Below, in pieces: positions 31,737-40,710 of a DNA stretch of 45,578 bases. Positions within the stretch are counted from its first letter, which is position 1; the number at the start of each line of letters is the position of its first letter. The stretch is taken from positions 1 to 45,578 of the forward strand of contig NZ_NFJC01000025.1 of NCBI RefSeq assembly GCF_002159665.1, given 5' to 3'. The notes beneath the pieces were generated by a model that saw nothing but the letters and a program-made list of their open reading frames with translations, was not told the origin of the DNA and searched no databases. The DNA comes from Desulfovibrio sp. An276. Lineage in GTDB: Bacteria > Desulfobacterota > Desulfovibrionia > Desulfovibrionales > Desulfovibrionaceae. Position numbers and translations under genes: made by a program.

Positions 31737-34106
31737 TCATGTACGGTTGTACAGGCCGGTCACTCGCAGTATGAAGGCGGCATTCAGGCACTCGTCTGCA
31801 GTGGTCTTGGCCTTTGTCGCGGAGAGTTCCAACTTGAAAAGATCGCTGTCCTCCTTGTTCGTGGTCAGGGATTTTCTCAAGGCATTGTACGCGTAGCTAA
31901 GCGCATCGTTTGTTGTGGACACTGCGTTTACGGACATGTCCAGCAGATGGTAGAGATCCTTGTCTGACGCCTTTTCGCTGTAGTTCAAGTCACAGATGTC
32001 CATGTTCAATGCGCAGGCATTGATGTCCCAGGTCGCGTTCGGCCCGTTGAGCACCATGGCCTGTGTTGTCTTGACAAGGGAAATGCCTGCGGTCAGCGTG
32101 ACTTTCGGAGAGGTTGCGGCAAGCTCCTTCTGATTGAAAATGGCCTTTCCTGCTGTCTCGAGTGTCAGGAACGTGCACGCATTGGCCGAGAAGTTTTCGG
32201 CAAGTGTTGTCTGTCTGTTGCCGCCATTTGTTTCGGAGAAGTAGCCTGTTTCCGTAGTCACCGAGCACTTTGCCCCCAGGGAGAGCGTCCGGTCCGAAAG
32301 GCATTCCGTGTAGTCGTTCTGACTGACCGTGTGGGAAACGCAGGAGGACACGGTCTCGGTAAAGTCGCCCTGCACAAACTCGTTGCGGTTGCCGTCAATG
32401 ACAAGGATGCTATTGCCACCGAGCACGTCCTCGCGGTGCCGATTGACCGTGTTCTCCTCGGCGTGGCTGCCTGCCGAGAGCACATGGCAGCCTCCCGGAC
32501 CCGTGTTTTCGTAGATGCCCTGTCCGCCGCAGTCCGTGGAACCGGTGGGCACATTGCCGTACTGGACCATGGCCCCGGTGGGCGAACTGGCCATCTGCAA
32601 GTGCTCGGATCCCCTGTTGTCCTCGATTTCGATGACATTGCGCTTCAGGGTTGTGACTACAAGGGATGTCTGCGTCGCTTCCGTGCGTGGACTGGGGGTC
32701 ACGGGATTGGGGACGGCCGCGGCAATGTAGGGTCTGTCCGGATGTCCGCCCACAAAGCCGATCATGACTTCGGTGCCAGGGGGCAGGGGGAAGTGCATGC
32801 CCGATCCGTTTCCTGCATAGGGCTTGCCCATGTGCAAAAGGCAGGAGGCGCGCCCTTCCGGAGCATTGCCGATATCAAAGGGCAGACGCACGTGGTAGCG
32901 CCCCTGGGCGTCGAGCTGTGCGTACTCCTTGCTGCCCTGGTTTTCCACGTGTGCGCTGATAACCTTGGCTATGTGCGGCCAGGGCGTCCGGCGCTGGGGA
33001 CGATACTGGCGAGCTGCCTCGAGGCAGACAAAGCTGTTTTTGTACACGGCCTCCCCGCTGCCCGCGTGCGCACCAAGATCTGCCTTGAGCAGGCGCGCGA
33101 GCAGCGCGGACTGGCTGATTTCGTGGCGGACGGACTCCACCCGGAAAGTTCCGTTGCACTCGTCTTCCGGGTGATCCTGCACTGTGAACACAAGGCCGGG
33201 GCGAAAGTCCGGCACTGTTCCCTGGCCCTCGAGAACACGCTTGCGGCACAGGTATTCCTCGCTGCGCAGTGTGCCTATCTGCCTTGCCTCGTCCGTGTTC
33301 TTCAGGTGATCGCCGTAGAAGTAGCTTTCGCCTATGCCCTCAGGGTCGCAGGCAACGACGGCAAGGACATTTTCGTCCGGATGTTCGGCATTGTAGTCGC
33401 GCATGACGACCTGGACAGGGGGAATGTTCCTCTTGCAGGAAAGGGCATGGATGTGCCCCTCGCGGCGGGCTTCAAGACCGAAGGCCTCGGAATAGGGAAT
33501 TGCCTGGGCAAGAACGCCGGACTCGGCTTTTTCGTCGACAGTGAGCACGTCCGTACCGCTATCCTGGACAAAATGGAAGGCTGTGCCCAGAAATTCCAGC
33601 CAGCGGGCGCAGAATCTGAAGAAACTCTCCTCGTACTGGCACACGTAGCGTCTGCGAAAGGAAGCCTGCATGCGCCCAAAATCCAGGTTTCGGGCAGGCA
33701 GTCCTCCCTGGACGGCAGCTCTGGCAAGAATGTCCTTCAGGGGCGTGCCGGGATTGCTGTCAGACTGATCGCCGTCCAGGAAAACCTGGCTGTACTCGGT
33801 GTGTGTCAGCCACCAGGCATGGGGATGCAGCTCAAGCTCGTGGAGAACGCCTGTGGGCGTCTTGCCAAGCCCTGTCCAGGAGCCCACCACGCCGTGGCGC
33901 ACGTGCTCCCTGTCGTTTAAATCCCTGAAGGAGAGGGTACACTCCTGGCCTGGCAGGACCTCAACGTCCTGTTCGCTATAGAGGACGCAGCGAAAGAGGT
34001 AGAGCGAGGAAAGTGCTTCCGTTCCGGACACGCTGACTACATGGAGTGTCGTGCTGGTCCCGGATATGGAAAGGGTACACCGAATGTCGTTGGAGTAGGC
34101 GGGCAT
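31737..34106 (-). CDS. vgrG: T6SS spike protein VgrG (second vgrG in the operon)
   Basis: The 789-residue product has the gp27-like N-terminus (VSGTEALSSLYLFRCVLYSEQD), RRRYVCQYEES, the OB fold with MGKPYAGNGSGMHFPLPPGTEV and the DRPYIAAAVPNP motif, and the polar beta-helical needle. A C-terminal segment of about 110 residues after the needle is helical and Ala/Asp/Lys-rich (from about DLNYSEKASDKDLYHLL) and differs from both other VgrGs. It may be a docking or cargo-binding tail. The start is preceded by GGGGAGGAAAA. A 190-base gap separates it from the upstream vgrG. Confidence 0.94.
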   Translation of the reverse strand: MPAYSNDIRCTLSISGTSTTLHVVSVSGTEALSSLYLFRCVLYSEQDVEVLPGQECTLSFRDLNDREHVRHGVVGSWTGLGKTPTGVLHELELHPHAWWLTHTEYSQVFLDGDQSDSNPGTPLKDILARAAVQGGLPARNLDFGRMQASFRRRYVCQYEESFFRFCARWLEFLGTAFHFVQDSGTDVLTVDEKAESGVLAQAIPYSEAFGLEARREGHIHALSCKRNIPPVQVVMRDYNAEHPDENVLAVVACDPEGIGESYFYGDHLKNTDEARQIGTLRSEEYLCRKRVLEGQGTVPDFRPGLVFTVQDHPEDECNGTFRVESVRHEISQSALLARLLKADLGAHAGSGEAVYKNSFVCLEAARQYRPQRRTPWPHIAKVISAHVENQGSKEYAQLDAQGRYHVRLPFDIGNAPEGRASCLLHMGKPYAGNGSGMHFPLPPGTEVMIGFVGGHPDRPYIAAAVPNPVTPSPRTEATQTSLVVTTLKRNVIEIEDNRGSEHLQMASSPTGAMVQYGNVPTGSTDCGGQGIYENTGPGGCHVLSAGSHAEENTVNRHREDVLGGNSILVIDGNRNEFVQGDFTETVSSCVSHTVSQNDYTECLSDRTLSLGAKCSVTTETGYFSETNGGNRQTTLAENFSANACTFLTLETAGKAIFNQKELAATSPKVTLTAGISLVKTTQAMVLNGPNATWDINACALNMDICDLNYSEKASDKDLYHLLDMSVNAVSTTNDALSYAYNALRKSLTTNKEDSDLFKLELSATKAKTTADECLNAAFILRVTGLYNRT

Positions 34107-34201
34107 GGACTTTTCCTCCCCGGGACTTGGCTGTCTCCGGGATCCTGGAAGAGGACATGGGGTCAGTTTTCAGAAACGCGCGGGTGGATGGCGTCCGTCG
34201 T

Positions 34202-34260
34202 ACTTGGCAAGAACTTGGCAAGGAAATGATTTGGGGAAGTGGAAGTGTCCGGCAAGCCGG
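34202..34260. repeat. Direct repeat and small hairpin in the vgrG-vgrG gap
   Basis: ACTTGGCAAG occurs at 34202-34211 and 34213-34222, an 11-bp period. CCGGC-AA-GCCGG forms a tight inverted repeat at 34249-34260. Both lie in the 190-base gap after the first vgrG. They might mark a processing, termination or recombination site. No gene is seen in the gap. Confidence 0.5.
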
Positions 34261-34296
34261 GGGCTGTTGCATTGAAAGCTGCATGGTACAGGAGGA

Positions 34297-36684
34297 CTAC
34301 AGGAGCAGCTGGAACAGAAAGTTCTCGCGCGAGAGCGTGTTGATGTTGCATGTTGCTCCAGATGCTTCCATCTGCACGACGGTAAAGCTGTCCTTGAAGC
34401 CGATAAGTTCCACCTTGCTGAGTGACACATCGCAGGATACGCCCTTTGAGGACAGGGAAACGCCCTTTATGGCACCGGCAATAATCTTGAGATCCTGCTT
34501 GTGTGAAGTGGAGATGGATAGCTTGGCGGACTGGAGGAGAATGTTTATCGGCGTGCGCACGTTCTTGTTCAGAACATTTGCCTGAAATCCCCGGGCATGC
34601 TTGTTCTTGAGTATGGATTTTTCCAGGAGGGTATCGGCCTTGATGGCAATGGATTGGGAGGAGTTTACAAACATGTCTCCCAGAGACTTCCAGGTTATTT
34701 TGGGAGACTGCAGCGCGATGCCCGTCTGCGTGTCGAGAGTATATGTTCCCTGTATGCTCTGATCCCTGTATGTCTGGCAGCTTATGGCCAGGGAATCGGT
34801 GATCGTGCTCTCGTTGTTGCCTGCAACCTTCAGCTTGCGATTCTGTCCGATGTTTGCGTACAGGGTGTCCCCACAGGTGGAGGACATGTTTCCGTTGACT
34901 GTCAGCGTGTAGTTGCCTTCGGTTTTTTCCGATCTGTAGCCGGAGGCGACACTGCTTTCGTAGTTGCCAGCGTGCACGCGCAGGATGCGGTCGCCAAGCA
35001 CGCTTTCGAACATGCCTGCGGACACGTCCTGTGCAAGATCCGAGTCGGTCATGGCCACAATGCCCTGCTCGAGAGCCGAGCCCTTGCCGAGAAAGGGATT
35101 TGCGAGACCGCCTTCCATGGCGTTGCGTCCGATCTGGAAGGTGGTGTTCTGGACCGGACAGTGAAAGTGTATGTGCCCGAGCCCCTTCTGATCCTCTATG
35201 CGGATCAGTGTCTGGCTCAGGGAGAGCAGGACAAGCTGCGTCTGATTGTTCACAGTGACCGGGCTTCTGTTTTCCGGGTTCGGGATGGCAGCGTGTATGT
35301 AAGGACGGTCCGGATCACCGTCGGCAAAGCAGACAAGCACTTCCGTTCCCTTGATGAGGGGAAAGTGCATGCCGTTGTGCGAACCTGCGTAGGGCTGGGC
35401 CATGCGCAGGAAGCAGGAAGCCTGGGCGGCAGACCTGCCGGATTCGTCGAAGGGCATGATCACCTTGTAGCGCCCGTGCCTGTCGAGTTCAGCGTACTCC
35501 CCGCTGCCGGCCGCATCCACCTTCGCGTTGAGAGTGCCGATGACTTCCGGCCAGTCTGTACGGCGAGGAGGGCGATATGTTCGGTCAAGGCGGATGCAGG
35601 AAAACTCGCACCTGTAGCTGCTCTCCCCGGCTGCCGTGTCGTCCATGCCCATTGGATCCATGGCCAGATCCTTGGCGATCAGGCCTGCCTGCGAGCCCCT
35701 GTGGACAACGCGCAACACAAGATAGTCCTTGTTCATCTCCTGTCGCGGGTGTTCGCGCAGGGAAAAGACGTGTCCAGCGCGCATGCCGGTGATGGTTGCC
35801 CTGCCCCGCAGCGTGTGTTCGCAGGCTGCAAGCGCATCTGCGCGCAGGCCGGCAAGGAAGCGGGCTTCCTCTGGGCTGCGCGGATCATCGTCGTAGATGT
35901 AGACTGTCCCGTGCCCCCTTGGCGAGACAGGGGCACTGGCCTGCAGGAGTACGGTGGGCCTGTCTGGATTGTAGTCCTTGATCATGACCTGTGCCGGCAC
36001 CTGCTGCCAGTGCTCGGCAAGGGCCCAGACAACTTCCTGGCCATGGGAAGGCAGCCCGGAGATTTCCCTGTAGGGCAGTTCGCCCAGCCTTGGCCACTCG
36101 CCGCTGTCAAGGGCCACAAGCCTGTCCGTGTTGCCAGCATGATCGAAGTAGTAGGATGCTCCGAGGTATTCGAGCCAGCGGTCGACAAAATGCATGTGCG
36201 TTTCGCGATACTGGCAGACATAGCGCCTGGAAAAGTCCGTTTGTATGCCCGAAAAGTCGAAGGTCGTGGGGGATGCGCCGGTGCCTGTGAGCGCGTCCTT
36301 CAGCACGTCCCGTAGGGGCGTGCCCCTGTCGTCCATGGACTGGCCGGGGGAGAGAAAGATGCGATTGTCTTCGGTCTGGGCCAGGGGCCACAGGTGGGAG
36401 GACATGCCGATTTCGTACAGACAGAGGCCGTGCGTTGTGTGCAGCATGCCGAAGGACGTTGCCAGACCGTGGTACACGGTTTCCCTGTCGCGCTCGTGCG
36501 AGAGAACGCGCAGCCTGAGATCGTGACCCACAATGTCTTCTGCGGCAATGTCGGCATCGTCGCTGACAACCTGGAGAACAAGGGAAAACAGGCTTGAAAC
36601 GGCCTCTTCGCCCGAAAAACGGACGACAGTGAAGCGTGTTTCGTCACCACCGTCCACGCTGACAAGGAAGCGTAGTCCCTTCAT
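34297..36684 (-). CDS. vgrG: T6SS spike protein VgrG (first vgrG in the operon)
   Basis: The 795-residue product shows the VgrG core: RFSGEEAVSSLFSLVLQVVSDD at the N-terminus, RRYVCQYRETHMHFVDRWLEYLG, the OB fold with MAQPYAGSHNGMHFPLIKGTEV and DRPYIHAAIPNPENRSP, then a polar beta-helical needle. The last about 100 residues are a strand-rich tail ending in a Phe/Leu-rich stretch, distinct from the other two VgrGs. The ribosome site is GAGGGTG eight bases before the ATG. A 52-bp block (35357-35408) is almost identical to one in the third vgrG, which points to recent recombination or strong constraint. Confidence 0.94.
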   Translation of the reverse strand: MKGLRFLVSVDGGDETRFTVVRFSGEEAVSSLFSLVLQVVSDDADIAAEDIVGHDLRLRVLSHERDRETVYHGLATSFGMLHTTHGLCLYEIGMSSHLWPLAQTEDNRIFLSPGQSMDDRGTPLRDVLKDALTGTGASPTTFDFSGIQTDFSRRYVCQYRETHMHFVDRWLEYLGASYYFDHAGNTDRLVALDSGEWPRLGELPYREISGLPSHGQEVVWALAEHWQQVPAQVMIKDYNPDRPTVLLQASAPVSPRGHGTVYIYDDDPRSPEEARFLAGLRADALAACEHTLRGRATITGMRAGHVFSLREHPRQEMNKDYLVLRVVHRGSQAGLIAKDLAMDPMGMDDTAAGESSYRCEFSCIRLDRTYRPPRRTDWPEVIGTLNAKVDAAGSGEYAELDRHGRYKVIMPFDESGRSAAQASCFLRMAQPYAGSHNGMHFPLIKGTEVLVCFADGDPDRPYIHAAIPNPENRSPVTVNNQTQLVLLSLSQTLIRIEDQKGLGHIHFHCPVQNTTFQIGRNAMEGGLANPFLGKGSALEQGIVAMTDSDLAQDVSAGMFESVLGDRILRVHAGNYESSVASGYRSEKTEGNYTLTVNGNMSSTCGDTLYANIGQNRKLKVAGNNESTITDSLAISCQTYRDQSIQGTYTLDTQTGIALQSPKITWKSLGDMFVNSSQSIAIKADTLLEKSILKNKHARGFQANVLNKNVRTPINILLQSAKLSISTSHKQDLKIIAGAIKGVSLSSKGVSCDVSLSKVELIGFKDSFTVVQMEASGATCNINTLSRENFLFQLLL

Positions 36685-36801
36685 ATGTCACCCTCTACAG
36701 TCCATATCGCAGAGCCTTGGCCAGAATGCTGGAGCAAGTCCGCTCCAGAAGCCGGGCACCTGCATTGCAGTACCGCCAATCATCGCGCAGGCAGATCTGC
36801 C

Positions 36802-37005
36802 CTACATGGCGCCAAGCAGGCGCAGTACAGCCCGCAGCCAGTCGGAAATCATTCCTGTGCCAAGCAACAGGACAAGTGCTGTCGCAACCAGCCACAGCGC
36901 GACCACCAGCCAGACAATGGAGTGGGATGCGATAACGCGGCAGCGCGAGCTTCCGCCACGCAGAAGCTGCTGTTCACTTCCTGAAGTTTTGATCAGATGC
37001 ACCAT
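36802..37005 (-). CDS. Small membrane protein (67 residues) at the head of the vgrG operon
   Basis: The ATG at 37005 has GGAGG ten bases upstream. The product has a polar N-terminus of about 28 residues, one strong transmembrane helix (about 29-52, SIVWLVVALWLVATALVLLLG) and a short amphipathic C-terminus (DWLRAVLRLLGAM). I do not recognise a family. It is the first gene in the minus-strand run, 117 bases before vgrG. It could be an immunity-type protein, a regulator or a spike-loading factor at the membrane; none is shown by the sequence. The frame is open further upstream but without a ribosome site. Expression is supported by the Shine-Dalgarno site and the clean hydrophobic profile. Confidence 0.6.
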   Translation of the reverse strand: MVHLIKTSGSEQQLLRGGSSRCRVIASHSIVWLVVALWLVATALVLLLGTGMISDWLRAVLRLLGAM

Positions 37006-37347
37006 AGCAGGAGAACCTCCACAAGGCTCCGAAGGGGAAGAGTGGATAGTGACCCGAGAGACTAGATGCCGGGGTCTCTTTCCGTTTTTTTGAAGGAAGC
37101 ATGACGTTTTCGCAGCAAGACGCTTTTTTTTATGGGAGACGCTTGTCCCAAAGGGCGAACCTGGGCAGCTCCTCGCGCAAGGCCCGCTCCGCAGACAAAT
37201 GTCACGATCGTCACCGGAAGGACACGGTGCTGTCGAAAGTCTGCCGTCTACTGCGAGAAAGCGGTTTGTCGGGCATGCGTCTTCACTCCATGTTCTGCCC
37301 GGTTGCACATGGACACGTCCCGATCTGCCGGACCATGAGGAGGAGCC
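37006..37347. other. Divergent non-coding region with a hairpin
   Basis: The minus-strand vgrG operon and the plus-strand GAF-like gene diverge from here, so both promoters should lie inside. No convincing promoter pair is visible. A stem AGAGAC (37057-37062) with GTCTCT (37074-37079), competing with GACCC (37051-37055) and GGGTC (37072-37076), is followed on the plus strand by TTTCCGTTTTTTT. This has the look of a terminator for a short plus-strand transcript. Confidence 0.5.
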
Positions 37348-37839
37348 ATGACATCTGTTATATCGCAAGAGAGGGAGCTGCAGGATCTGCTTGCCCAGGT
37401 CCGCGCTCGGGTCGATGTCTGTCGCACCCTGGACGCAAGCCTGCAGGCGATGTGTGACGCCCTTGCCGGCAGCTGCGGCTTTCGTTCCTGCTCACTCTGG
37501 CAAGCAGTCGACGATGACGGGAAGATGCAGCAGCTTCATGTTCTTGCCCTTGCCGGGGAAGGGCAACCAGCCCTTCTTCGCAAGGCAACGCAGAGCGAAC
37601 TGCACTGTCTTGCGCAACAGCCAGGAACAAGTGTCCGGGATGAAAGCGACATGCTTGTAGCCATGAAGGAGTGCGGGGACGTGAACCTGCTTCGCCTCGG
37701 CCCCTGTGTTGCCCTGGCCGATGACGACATGGATATGCTTGCCAGGGAATTGTGTGCCATCCTGCAGCACACTGTCCGCATGCACATTCTTGCTGGTCAC
37801 ATAGACAGGATGCTCTCCAGTGTGCTGCGCATGTCCTAA
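37348..37839 (+). CDS. Small GAF-like protein
   Basis: The 163-residue product starts after a strong GAGGAGGAG ribosome site. The pattern resembles a GAF sensory domain: helix with LDASLQAMCDALAG, then GFRSCSLWQAVDDDGKMQQLHVLALAGEG, and a final helix (LARELCAILQHTVRMHIL). It is soluble, with several Cys residues and no output domain. It may sense a ligand or serve as a binding module. It lies between the divergent vgrG operon and the transglycosylase gene, and 108 bases separate it from the latter. I am moderately sure of the fold and have no function to offer; another small alpha/beta fold is possible. Confidence 0.5.
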   Translation: MTSVISQERELQDLLAQVRARVDVCRTLDASLQAMCDALAGSCGFRSCSLWQAVDDDGKMQQLHVLALAGEGQPALLRKATQSELHCLAQQPGTSVRDESDMLVAMKECGDVNLLRLGPCVALADDDMDMLARELCAILQHTVRMHILAGHIDRMLSSVLRMS

Positions 37840-37947
37840 AAGAGACAGTCTGCAAAAGCAGGACAGGCAGACGGGTAGCCTACAGGATGCTGTTTGCCGG
37901 CAGACTGGTGTTTGTCCGGCACAGGCTTTTCAGGAGGGTAGGCAAAA

Positions 37948-39405
37948 TTGAAGAAGTGTTCTCCGGTCTCGCGGCCCCTGTTGTGTGCAAGCAGGTTGTA
38001 CTCGTCGTTTTCTGCGCTGCTCGTTCTCTTTGCGCTTGTCCAGGCAGCAGTGCTTGTCTGGTTTCTGTGGCCACTGCAGCCCATGCCCGCGGCTGCCATA
38101 AACGCGCCTGTCTTCCTCCCCGGGGACTGGGCCGAGGAAAGGGAACCCGGGATCCTGCGCGTGGGGCTGTGCCCCGTAGCCTCGTTGCAGGCCTTCTTTT
38201 CACCCTTCGGCCCCGGGCTGGAGCGTGAGGTGCTCGAGCGCTTTGCCGGAGAAGAGCGCCTTGTGCTGCGCTGGTTCTTTCCACGCAGTGCCGAAGAGGG
38301 CCTTGCCATGCTCAGAAATGGCGATCTTGACCTTGTGGCAGGCTACGACGGTCCGCTGCCCTCCGATCCGGAGCTGAAGTACACGCCCTCCTATCCCCTG
38401 CAGCAGGTCCCGGATCTGCGCGGTGCGGACCAGACAGGCGCAGCAACGAGAGAGCGCTTGCAGGCAGCCCTTGCGGCAAGCTCTGTCCTTGTGCGCGGAA
38501 ACGGTGGAGATGCGTCACTGCCATCGCTGTGGAAGACCCCGGCCCCTCTGGTGGCTTCGGACGGACTGGTTGTGCGCAGCTATGTCCCGCAGTTTGGCGC
38601 CGGGGCAGCAGCTTTGTCCTTCAGGCCTGTGTCCCGCCGGTGTATCTGGCGCAAGGACGCCTTTCTCACGCCGCAAAGGATGGCTGCATTCTGGGAGCGC
38701 ATCGAGAAGGAGGGCAGCCTTGCCAACCTGCGCGAGCGCTATTTCGGCTTCTGGAATGCCAGGGAAGATTCTCTGCCAAGGCTGGGAGAACTCTCCAGAA
38801 CCCTGGAAACGCGGGTGTCGCCCTATGTGCGGACCATACGCGAGGTTTGTCGGCAGTATGGCGTGGATCCCCTGCTTGTCATTGCCCTCATCTATCATGA
38901 GTCGCGCTTTGATCCGGACGCGCAAAGTCCCACCGGACCAGGTGGCATCATGCAGATTGCCATGCAGACAGCTCGCTTTTTGCATGTTGATCCCTGGAAC
39001 GCGCACGCAAGCATAGAGGCAGGCGTGCGCTATCTGTGCATCATCTGGAACGATCTCGAAAAATTTGTCATGGATCCATGGGATCGCTGGTTCGTGACCC
39101 TGGCTGCCTACAATCAGGGCCCTTCCTTCGTGGAGCGGGCATTGCGCCTGTACAGGAACGAGTTCGGCACAGGGAGCGAAAAGATTGCTTGGAGCGACCT
39201 CAAGCGTGTTGCCCGCGTGTCTCAGGGCGGGGACATGGCCCGCATGGCCGAGGCAGTCGGCTATGTGGAGCGCATACGCTACACCTACGCACTTCTGTAC
39301 GGGGCCTGCGCAACACGCTTGCCCCTGTCCCCTGCTGTCGGGTCCCTTGCAGACCCTTCATCCCCGATCTCCTTCGCCCCTTCTGCCGCACGGTCCGGGA
39401 GGTAA
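37948..39405 (+). CDS. MltF-like membrane-bound lytic transglycosylase
   Basis: The 485-residue product has an N-terminal membrane anchor (about 21-43). A periplasmic binding-protein-like domain (about 68-265) is followed by a lysozyme-like SLT domain (about 290-440). The catalytic Glu318 sits in IYHESRF and is followed by SPTGPGGIMQI, close to the usual S-x-T-G-A-x-G-L-M-Q. A later AAYNQGP matches the family A-Y-N-x-G motif. It would cleave peptidoglycan glycan strands in the periplasm. The start is a TTG at 37948 with AGGAGG at 37932-37937. Its place beside the vgrG operon suggests it makes gaps for T6SS assembly, as has been shown for MltE in one enteric system; an ordinary cell-wall role is possible. 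Confidence 0.88.
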   Translation: MKKCSPVSRPLLCASRLYSSFSALLVLFALVQAAVLVWFLWPLQPMPAAAINAPVFLPGDWAEEREPGILRVGLCPVASLQAFFSPFGPGLEREVLERFAGEERLVLRWFFPRSAEEGLAMLRNGDLDLVAGYDGPLPSDPELKYTPSYPLQQVPDLRGADQTGAATRERLQAALAASSVLVRGNGGDASLPSLWKTPAPLVASDGLVVRSYVPQFGAGAAALSFRPVSRRCIWRKDAFLTPQRMAAFWERIEKEGSLANLRERYFGFWNAREDSLPRLGELSRTLETRVSPYVRTIREVCRQYGVDPLLVIALIYHESRFDPDAQSPTGPGGIMQIAMQTARFLHVDPWNAHASIEAGVRYLCIIWNDLEKFVMDPWDRWFVTLAAYNQGPSFVERALRLYRNEFGTGSEKIAWSDLKRVARVSQGGDMARMAEAVGYVERIRYTYALLYGACATRLPLSPAVGSLADPSSPISFAPSAARSGR

Positions 39406-39407
39406 CA

Positions 39408-39716
39408 ATGCTCGACCATATCTCGCCAATCCTTTTGCTCATCACTATCATTGTTGTCACAATGCTTGTCTTTTTCGGGTTGTACAAGACTCTATCCCTC
39501 TTTGTTCCCTGGGCCGAGGTGCGTTGGGGTGTGCTCTTTCTGGTGGCTCTTTCCCTGCTTCAGCTGGTCTATCATTTTGCCACCACAACCAGAGCAGAGG
39601 ATATTGCTATTGTACATATCTTCAGCATGTGCATTGTATTTTTTTCTTTGCTTACATTTTTATGTATCTTCATTGCTGTTTGGAACTTGGTTATGCGTTT
39701 TGTCAGAAACTATTAG
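39408..39716 (+). CDS. Small membrane protein with three predicted helices
   Basis: The 102-residue product has three hydrophobic segments (about 6-28, 39-58 and 66-96) and ends in a short basic tail. GGGAGG precedes the ATG, which begins two bases after the transglycosylase stop, so both are co-translated. Its DNA is more AT-rich in the last 100 bases. I do not recognise a family. It may assist or restrain the transglycosylase in the membrane. An immunity-like role is conceivable but unsupported. Confidence 0.7.
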   Translation: MLDHISPILLLITIIVVTMLVFFGLYKTLSLFVPWAEVRWGVLFLVALSLLQLVYHFATTTRAEDIAIVHIFSMCIVFFSLLTFLCIFIAVWNLVMRFVRNY

Positions 39717-39790
39717 ATATTATGTATTGTATATGTGTCAATAAATATTTGCCAATATCAACAAGATGTGTAGAACTTTTTGCAGTCACG

Positions 39791-40633
39791 CTAGAAATAG
39801 CGCACGGGACTTGCCAAATCCTGCAAAAGTGCCAGAACGCTCCAGGCAGTCATGGTGCTTGAGCGCGGGTTTTCCGGATCCGGCATGGAGCCAAACTCCA
39901 TCACTGCCCGCACGCCAAAGCCTTCTGCCGTAATCCTGTGCACATTTTCCACAAGTTGCGGATCCGAGGAGATGGTCACTCTGGTTTCGTCAATGCCAGC
40001 CGAGGCAACTGCAGCGCCCACTGCCACGTTAACGTTTTTCGGAAAGCCCCTGATGGCCTCCCTTGCGGAGCCTGCAAAGACCTCTTCCCTGTTCTCTTCC
40101 AGGGACTTTGGAGATATCCCTTCAAGCCCTGGGGCACCGGCAAGGCTGTGGGGATTCTTCACGTTGTCGACCTGAACCCTCAAGGGCGCCTCTTCACCCC
40201 TTGCGCGCAGCTGCTTTTGTCTGAAGGCCAGGGTGCGCAAAAGATCATAGCCGCCAATGGCGCCGCTCGGGATATGCAGGACGCAGCCACCCTGTTTGGC
40301 AGCATTTTTGAGGTGCACCACAAAGCTTTCATCTGCCAGTGCGCCGCAGGAAAGCAGGATGAGCGAGGAGCCGGAGGCAAGGATTTTTTCCGCGTGCTCA
40401 CGTGCAGCGGCAACACCTGCTGCCTCCACCACCATGTCGGGCTTCTCGTGAAGCATTGCCTCTACATCCGCAAAGGCCACGCAGCCTGTCCTTTGCGCCA
40501 GGTCTTGCGCGTGGGAAAAGGTGCGGGCCACAACGCCCAAAAGCCTCCACGAGCCTGCAAGATCCTTCACTATGCCCTCTGCCACAATCGAGCCCAAAGA
40601 ACCGCTCCCAAGTACTGCCACGCTCTTTTGCAT
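39791..40633 (-). CDS. L-aspartate dehydrogenase
   Basis: The 280-residue product has an N-terminal Rossmann fold (VAVLGSGSLGSIVA at about residues 5-18) and matches the aspartate dehydrogenase family. Hallmarks are HIPSGAIGGYD, the KNVNVAVGAAVASAGID segment, TRVTISSDP-x-x-x-x-N-x-H-x-I and the closing NPRSSTMTAWSVLALL. The enzyme oxidises L-aspartate to iminoaspartate, which can feed NAD synthesis in place of NadB. The ATG at 40633 is chosen because GGGAGGAAAC lies directly upstream; the frame is open eight codons further. It converges with the 102-residue membrane gene and marks the return to metabolic genes. Confidence 0.9.
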   Translation of the reverse strand: MQKSVAVLGSGSLGSIVAEGIVKDLAGSWRLLGVVARTFSHAQDLAQRTGCVAFADVEAMLHEKPDMVVEAAGVAAAREHAEKILASGSSLILLSCGALADESFVVHLKNAAKQGGCVLHIPSGAIGGYDLLRTLAFRQKQLRARGEEAPLRVQVDNVKNPHSLAGAPGLEGISPKSLEENREEVFAGSAREAIRGFPKNVNVAVGAAVASAGIDETRVTISSDPQLVENVHRITAEGFGVRAVMEFGSMPDPENPRSSTMTAWSVLALLQDLASPVRYF

Positions 40634-40710
40634 GTTTCCTCCCGGCTGCCGGGCCATACTTTCCCAAAATAGCCAAATGCCCGTTGCATGCCCAAGGACA
40701 TGGTACGCGC

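Noticed and set aside
32331..36315. Two plus-strand frames of over 500 codons opposite the vgrG genes
   Set aside because: The opposite strand encodes complete VgrG proteins with ribosome sites; the plus frames show no domain pattern.
36688..36783. 31-codon minus-strand frame just ahead of the first vgrG
   Set aside because: It ends neatly before the vgrG start but has no ribosome site and no conserved feature.
37348..39716. Transglycosylase and three-helix protein as a T6SS effector-immunity pair
   Set aside because: The enzyme has its own N-terminal membrane anchor and a binding-protein domain, which points to self cell-wall work rather than export through the spike. Kept only as a minor alternative.
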